A DNA stretch of 34,972 nucleotides from Lewinellaceae bacterium (GTDB taxonomy: Bacteria > Bacteroidota > Bacteroidia > Chitinophagales > Saprospiraceae). The notes below the pieces were generated by a model that was not told where the DNA came from, ran no database searches, and worked only from the letters and a program-made list of their open reading frames with translations. Positions within the stretch are counted from its first letter, which is position 1, and every line of letters begins with the position of its first letter. Position numbers and translations under genes: made by a program. The stretch is taken from NCBI GenBank assembly GCA_020636445.1, contig JACJXV010000040.1:1-34972 (forward strand). The letters run 5' to 3'. Below are positions 32,467 through 34,972 of the stretch, piece by piece.

Positions 32467-32508
32467 TTAATTAGCACAAAAATAATTGTTATACTAATTA
32501 AATCCAAA
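32467..32508 (-). promoter_or_regulatory. Promoter and operator of the marR-hmgA-hppD operon
   Basis: On the minus strand TTTG (32508-32505), 20 bases and TATTTTTG (32484-32477) match the Bacteroidota promoter exactly. The leader is then only about 12 bases. The palindrome halves CTAATTAA (32494-32501) and TTAATTAG (32467-32474) are perfect inverse copies 19 bases apart, with an inner ACAA/TTGT pair. One half lies between the promoter boxes and one at the start of transcription, which fits repression by MarR. Confidence 0.72.
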
Positions 32509-32529
32509 TAGAATTTTAGTCCGCAATTG

Positions 32530-32768
32530 TTAATCGCCAAAAGTCAGGAGGAATTGGGGAGGTTAGGTGTCCGATAAGCTGGAAATCAGCCCGCCTGAGG
32601 CGGATAAACTGTTACCGGTGGCACTAGAAACAGTTGAGCAGTTTACTCAATGGAGCCCTTTCAAGGTGAACTGATTTCCAATTTCTGACCCGCCATAGGC
32701 GGACAAGCATAGCGCAGGCGGGTCTCTTCATCCTCGCCAACGTCTATTTTCCAACTCGACAAAGCGTT
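32530..32768. repeat. MITE-like element, copy 3
   Basis: The minus-strand right end, from 32768, reads AACGCTTTGTCGAGTTGG and matches the other copies' AGTGCTTTGTCAAGTTTG. The left end (about 32530, GTCAGGAGGAATTGGGGAGG) is weak. Inside, GATAAACTGTTACCG (32601-32615) and the following codons match copy 2 in reverse orientation and can be read as DKLLPVALETVEQF. The 34-bp hairpin module copy lies at 32689-32722. The right end overlaps the TAA stop of the patatin-like gene. Confidence 0.6.
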
Positions 32769-34176
32769 AGCGAAGCAGAGCTGCTTTGATTTCGGCTTCC
32801 TGGATCAGCACAATCAGTCGCCCGGCCTGGATCAGCAGTTCCTGTTCATCCTTTTTAATGGTATACTTGGTGCCGATATTGGTGAGTAGTTCAAAGAGAA
32901 TCAGTTTATCGGTATCTGAAATCTGGGTGCCTTGCAATTTGATGGCCTCGGCCAGGCGCGGCATTTCGACACGGGGGTCGATCACCTCGGGAAGCGCGGC
33001 AGGGTTGTCCTTGATCAAGGCATTGAATCCGAAAAAGAAGGGAAATATACCCTGATCTTTTTCGAGATTTTCCAGTTCATTAACCAGGATTGACCGCCGG
33101 GCAGTGAGGCCACTGCCGGGAAGTTTGGCGGCAATTTTCAGCGACCAAATGGACCGTTCCCGTTTCGAGAAGGTGCTGATGTTGCCTACATTGTCGGCGT
33201 CAACGATGAAAAGGATTTTGCGGGGAGCAGCATCTTGCCGCAGGATATCAACCGCCGTGTAGAACCCAAGGTTATCGGTCATTGCCCCATCGATGATGTG
33301 CAGAAACTTGCGGTTAGGGTGGTAGCGGCTTCGCAGGGTCGTGTTGGAGATCAGCACGGGAAAGCTACCGCTGGCTTTAATCCCAACGGCCAGAGGTACC
33401 CGAAAGGGATCGAAGGTGCCATCCGAATAAAAGCGGCGCATCCGGTGCGAATAGCCATCGATATAATAATCACTAAGGACATCCGGGGTAAAAGGGAAAA
33501 TAGACATCGTACTCACCACCGAACTATTGGTGATATGGTAGGGAAGGGTAACTCGATGAGTGGTGTCACTGGCGGCGACAAACATATCACCCAGGCGAAT
33601 ACTGCCCCCGCGGCGGCGTTTGTAACCGAGAACGTGATTGTCGATCGCACGCTCAAGGGCATCGCCGTCATCGATCGGGGTAAATAACAGCAGGGGATTG
33701 ATGCTGGAAAACAGGATGGGGCGTACGTAGGAAACCGACAGGTCTTTTTTGACTTCCTGATAAACGTAATCCCGGAAATAGAAGGGAGTCGTCCGTTCAA
33801 AATAGGCATGTTCGTAGCGGGCGTTAATCAAGGCCCCTCCCGCAAAGCCACCGCCGGAAACCGTCGAGAGGTAGTCGACCTGATCCAGTGCATTCTGTCC
33901 ATTGGCAACGCCGATCTGTTCAAGCCCGAGCATGACCCCTACACCGAAGTTGGCGGCCCGGGAGCCCCCCCCGGAAATGCACATGCCTACGGCCATGGTG
34001 GCATCCTGATTGGGGCGTTCCTGTACGGAGCGGTAAGCACTCAGGTCAACGCCGGGAGCAGGTACCCCGTCAGCCAGAAATTGGGTGCGATCCGTATAAA
34101 TTTTAGGACTGCAGCCCGTAAGTGCGCAGCAAGCTGACCCGATAAGGATCCAGGTATTCAGGTGTTGTCGTATCAT
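32767..34176 (-). CDS. Patatin-like phospholipase lipoprotein
   Basis: A 469-residue protein with a lipoprotein signal: hydrophobic residues 9-19 and the lipobox LTGC (Cys22), so it is probably anchored to a membrane. The patatin fold is shown by the oxyanion-hole motif GGGSRA (69-74), the nucleophile Ser107 in STVSGGGFAGG and the Asp in IIDGAMTDNLGF. The nucleophile elbow, usually GxSxG, has Thr at the first Gly place. It is probably a lipid acyl hydrolase acting on envelope lipids. The stop codon TAA falls in the right end of the repeat element at 32768. It stands alone on this strand, 117 bases from the next gene upstream. Confidence 0.9.
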   Translation of the reverse strand: MIRQHLNTWILIGSACCALTGCSPKIYTDRTQFLADGVPAPGVDLSAYRSVQERPNQDATMAVGMCISGGGSRAANFGVGVMLGLEQIGVANGQNALDQVDYLSTVSGGGFAGGALINARYEHAYFERTTPFYFRDYVYQEVKKDLSVSYVRPILFSSINPLLLFTPIDDGDALERAIDNHVLGYKRRRGGSIRLGDMFVAASDTTHRVTLPYHITNSSVVSTMSIFPFTPDVLSDYYIDGYSHRMRRFYSDGTFDPFRVPLAVGIKASGSFPVLISNTTLRSRYHPNRKFLHIIDGAMTDNLGFYTAVDILRQDAAPRKILFIVDADNVGNISTFSKRERSIWSLKIAAKLPGSGLTARRSILVNELENLEKDQGIFPFFFGFNALIKDNPAALPEVIDPRVEMPRLAEAIKLQGTQISDTDKLILFELLTNIGTKYTIKKDEQELLIQAGRLIVLIQEAEIKAALLR

Positions 34177-34293
34177 ACATCCAGCATTACCCCGGAAAGA
34201 TACAGAAAATGTTGGGCAGAGAAGAGTATGGTTTGTTTGACGAACGGTGGGAGCCCTTTACTGATCGGCTCATTTTTTCGGCGAACGGATAGC

Positions 34294-34830
34294 TTAGCGG
34301 TCCGCCATGCGCGCATGCTGTTCATTCAACCGGTCTTGTAGTAGCTTTTCCAAATCGGCGAAGTTGCACTGGAGTGCCGTGGAAGTAATGGACAGTGGAG
34401 TACCATACATTTTCATATTCCCTTCCATTAATTTGCGTTTCAGGCCACTTACCTTGTCCAAAATCCGGTTTGGATCGTTCGTGAAAATGAGCAAAAACTT
34501 GGTCGACATCACCTGCACAGTGCTAATGGCGGTTATATCCTCCCACCGGATCAGGCCAACGCTGGTTGCATTGGTATTGTCAATGATGCCGTGCTCATCA
34601 ATGATCAGGCCCATGCTTTTGTCAAACATTTTTTTCAGGCCGTAGATGCCGGTTGCACCGAAGAATATTATGCCGACACCACTGATCACTTTTAGAAATG
34701 CACCCCAGAAACGGTCCTGGCTATCTGCTTGCAGCGTGAACAGCCATAAGGCTGTCAGCACCAGCAGAGCTGAACCGCCGATGCTCAGGAGAATTTTAGT
34801 TTTGCTAAGTGGGATTTCGATTTTGTCCAT
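34294..34830 (-). CDS. Two-helix membrane protein, STM3941-like
   Basis: A 178-residue protein with two membrane helices (about 15-32 and 48-68) and a C-terminal soluble domain with PH-like strands (LIIDEHGIIDNTNATSVGLIRWEDITAI, then KFLLIFTNDP). This matches the small STM3941 family, whose role is unknown. ATG 34830 (MDKIEIPLSKTKILL) is preferred over the in-frame ATG at 34863, because the family's start is a short charged strand. It may share a transcript with the gene cut by the right edge, but the 74-base gap has no clear signal. Confidence 0.82.
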   Translation of the reverse strand: MDKIEIPLSKTKILLSIGGSALLVLTALWLFTLQADSQDRFWGAFLKVISGVGIIFFGATGIYGLKKMFDKSMGLIIDEHGIIDNTNATSVGLIRWEDITAISTVQVMSTKFLLIFTNDPNRILDKVSGLKRKLMEGNMKMYGTPLSITSTALQCNFADLEKLLQDRLNEQHARMADR

Positions 34831-34904
34831 TTTGGGTTCTGTTTTTAGGAGTAACCAGCTCATTACCTGCGCATTTATTTAATACAGCAATACTATTATT
34901 GTAA

Positions 34905-34972
34905 TTATTGCAGGTTTCGTTTTTTCAATTCGTTCTGTAAGGCCTCATATTGCTTGGGTTTTTTCAGGAATC
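34905..34972 (-). CDS. C-terminal end of a gene that continues past the window
   Basis: The last 68 bases read on the minus strand as 21 codons (FLKKPKQYEALQNELKKRNL, then Q) and a TAA stop at 34907-34905. The sequence is helical and charged, ends cleanly and is in keeping with the neighbouring minus-strand gene. Nothing can be said of its function. The evidence is the open frame and residue make-up only. Confidence 0.5.
   Translation of the reverse strand, partial: FLKKPKQYEALQNELKKRNLQ

Noticed and set aside
32460..32540. Longer MarR start with a hydrophobic N-terminus
   Set aside because: The added residues would be encoded by the promoter and operator and do not fit the MarR family.

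Overview
The window looks like a piece of a Bacteroidota chromosome, most plausibly a Saprospiria/Lewinella-like organism. Support comes from a TonB-dependent receptor with an N-terminal carboxypeptidase-regulatory domain, a LytS/LytTR two-component pair, a DUF885 peptidase-like protein, LpxH, many short secreted proteins, starts without clear Shine-Dalgarno sequences, and promoters that fit the Bacteroidota pattern (TTTG, about 20 bases, then TAnnTTTG). The taxon below phylum is inference. I see no rRNA, tRNA, CRISPR or phage genes.

Layout. 1-7752: mostly secreted or hydrolytic proteins (a secreted unknown cut by the left edge, an SDR with a degenerate active site, a DUF885 metallopeptidase-like protein, a small lipoprotein followed by a serine hydrolase, a two-domain secreted protein). 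8242-14823: envelope and housekeeping genes (LpxH overlapping a propeller-like secreted protein, a membrane-anchored coiled-coil/helix-hairpin-helix protein, a double OmpA-domain protein, a DUF7009-like protein, DinB, cupin, PlsC-like acyltransferase). 14932-16028: a complete IS630-type insertion sequence with two ORFs joined by an apparent -1 frameshift site, sitting between the divergent acyltransferase and soluble acyl-ACP desaturase genes. 17427-23446: TonB-dependent receptor, Spy/CpxP-like periplasmic protein, LytS/LytTR pair and a stand-alone TonB C-terminal domain protein. 23585-28820: truA, then a minus-strand group of dienelactone hydrolase, sulfotransferase, sterol desaturase fused to two CDGSH iron-sulfur motifs, and GMC oxidoreductase. 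28821-29648: gene-poor relic zone with a truncated IS110 transposase, a structured upstream region that may be its bridge RNA, and flanking inverted repeat arrays. 29649-32459: tyrosine/homogentisate operon (marR-hmgA-hppD) with promoter and operator. 32767-34972: patatin-like lipoprotein, small membrane protein, and the last codons of another gene.

The least explained content lies between genes. One repeat family (copies at 2439-2655, 11164-11499 and about 32530-32768) has inverted ends and lies directly behind the stop codon of a minus-strand gene in all three cases. A second family is made of hairpins with unrelated stems but a shared RTC-TTCH-GAY core, in clusters of three in two convergent gene gaps. 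A third is an array of TRGTTTAGAG units separated by variable segments, some of which fold, on both sides of the IS110 relic in opposite orientation. These, with the IS110 RNA candidate and the sterol desaturase-CDGSH fusion, are the main leads.
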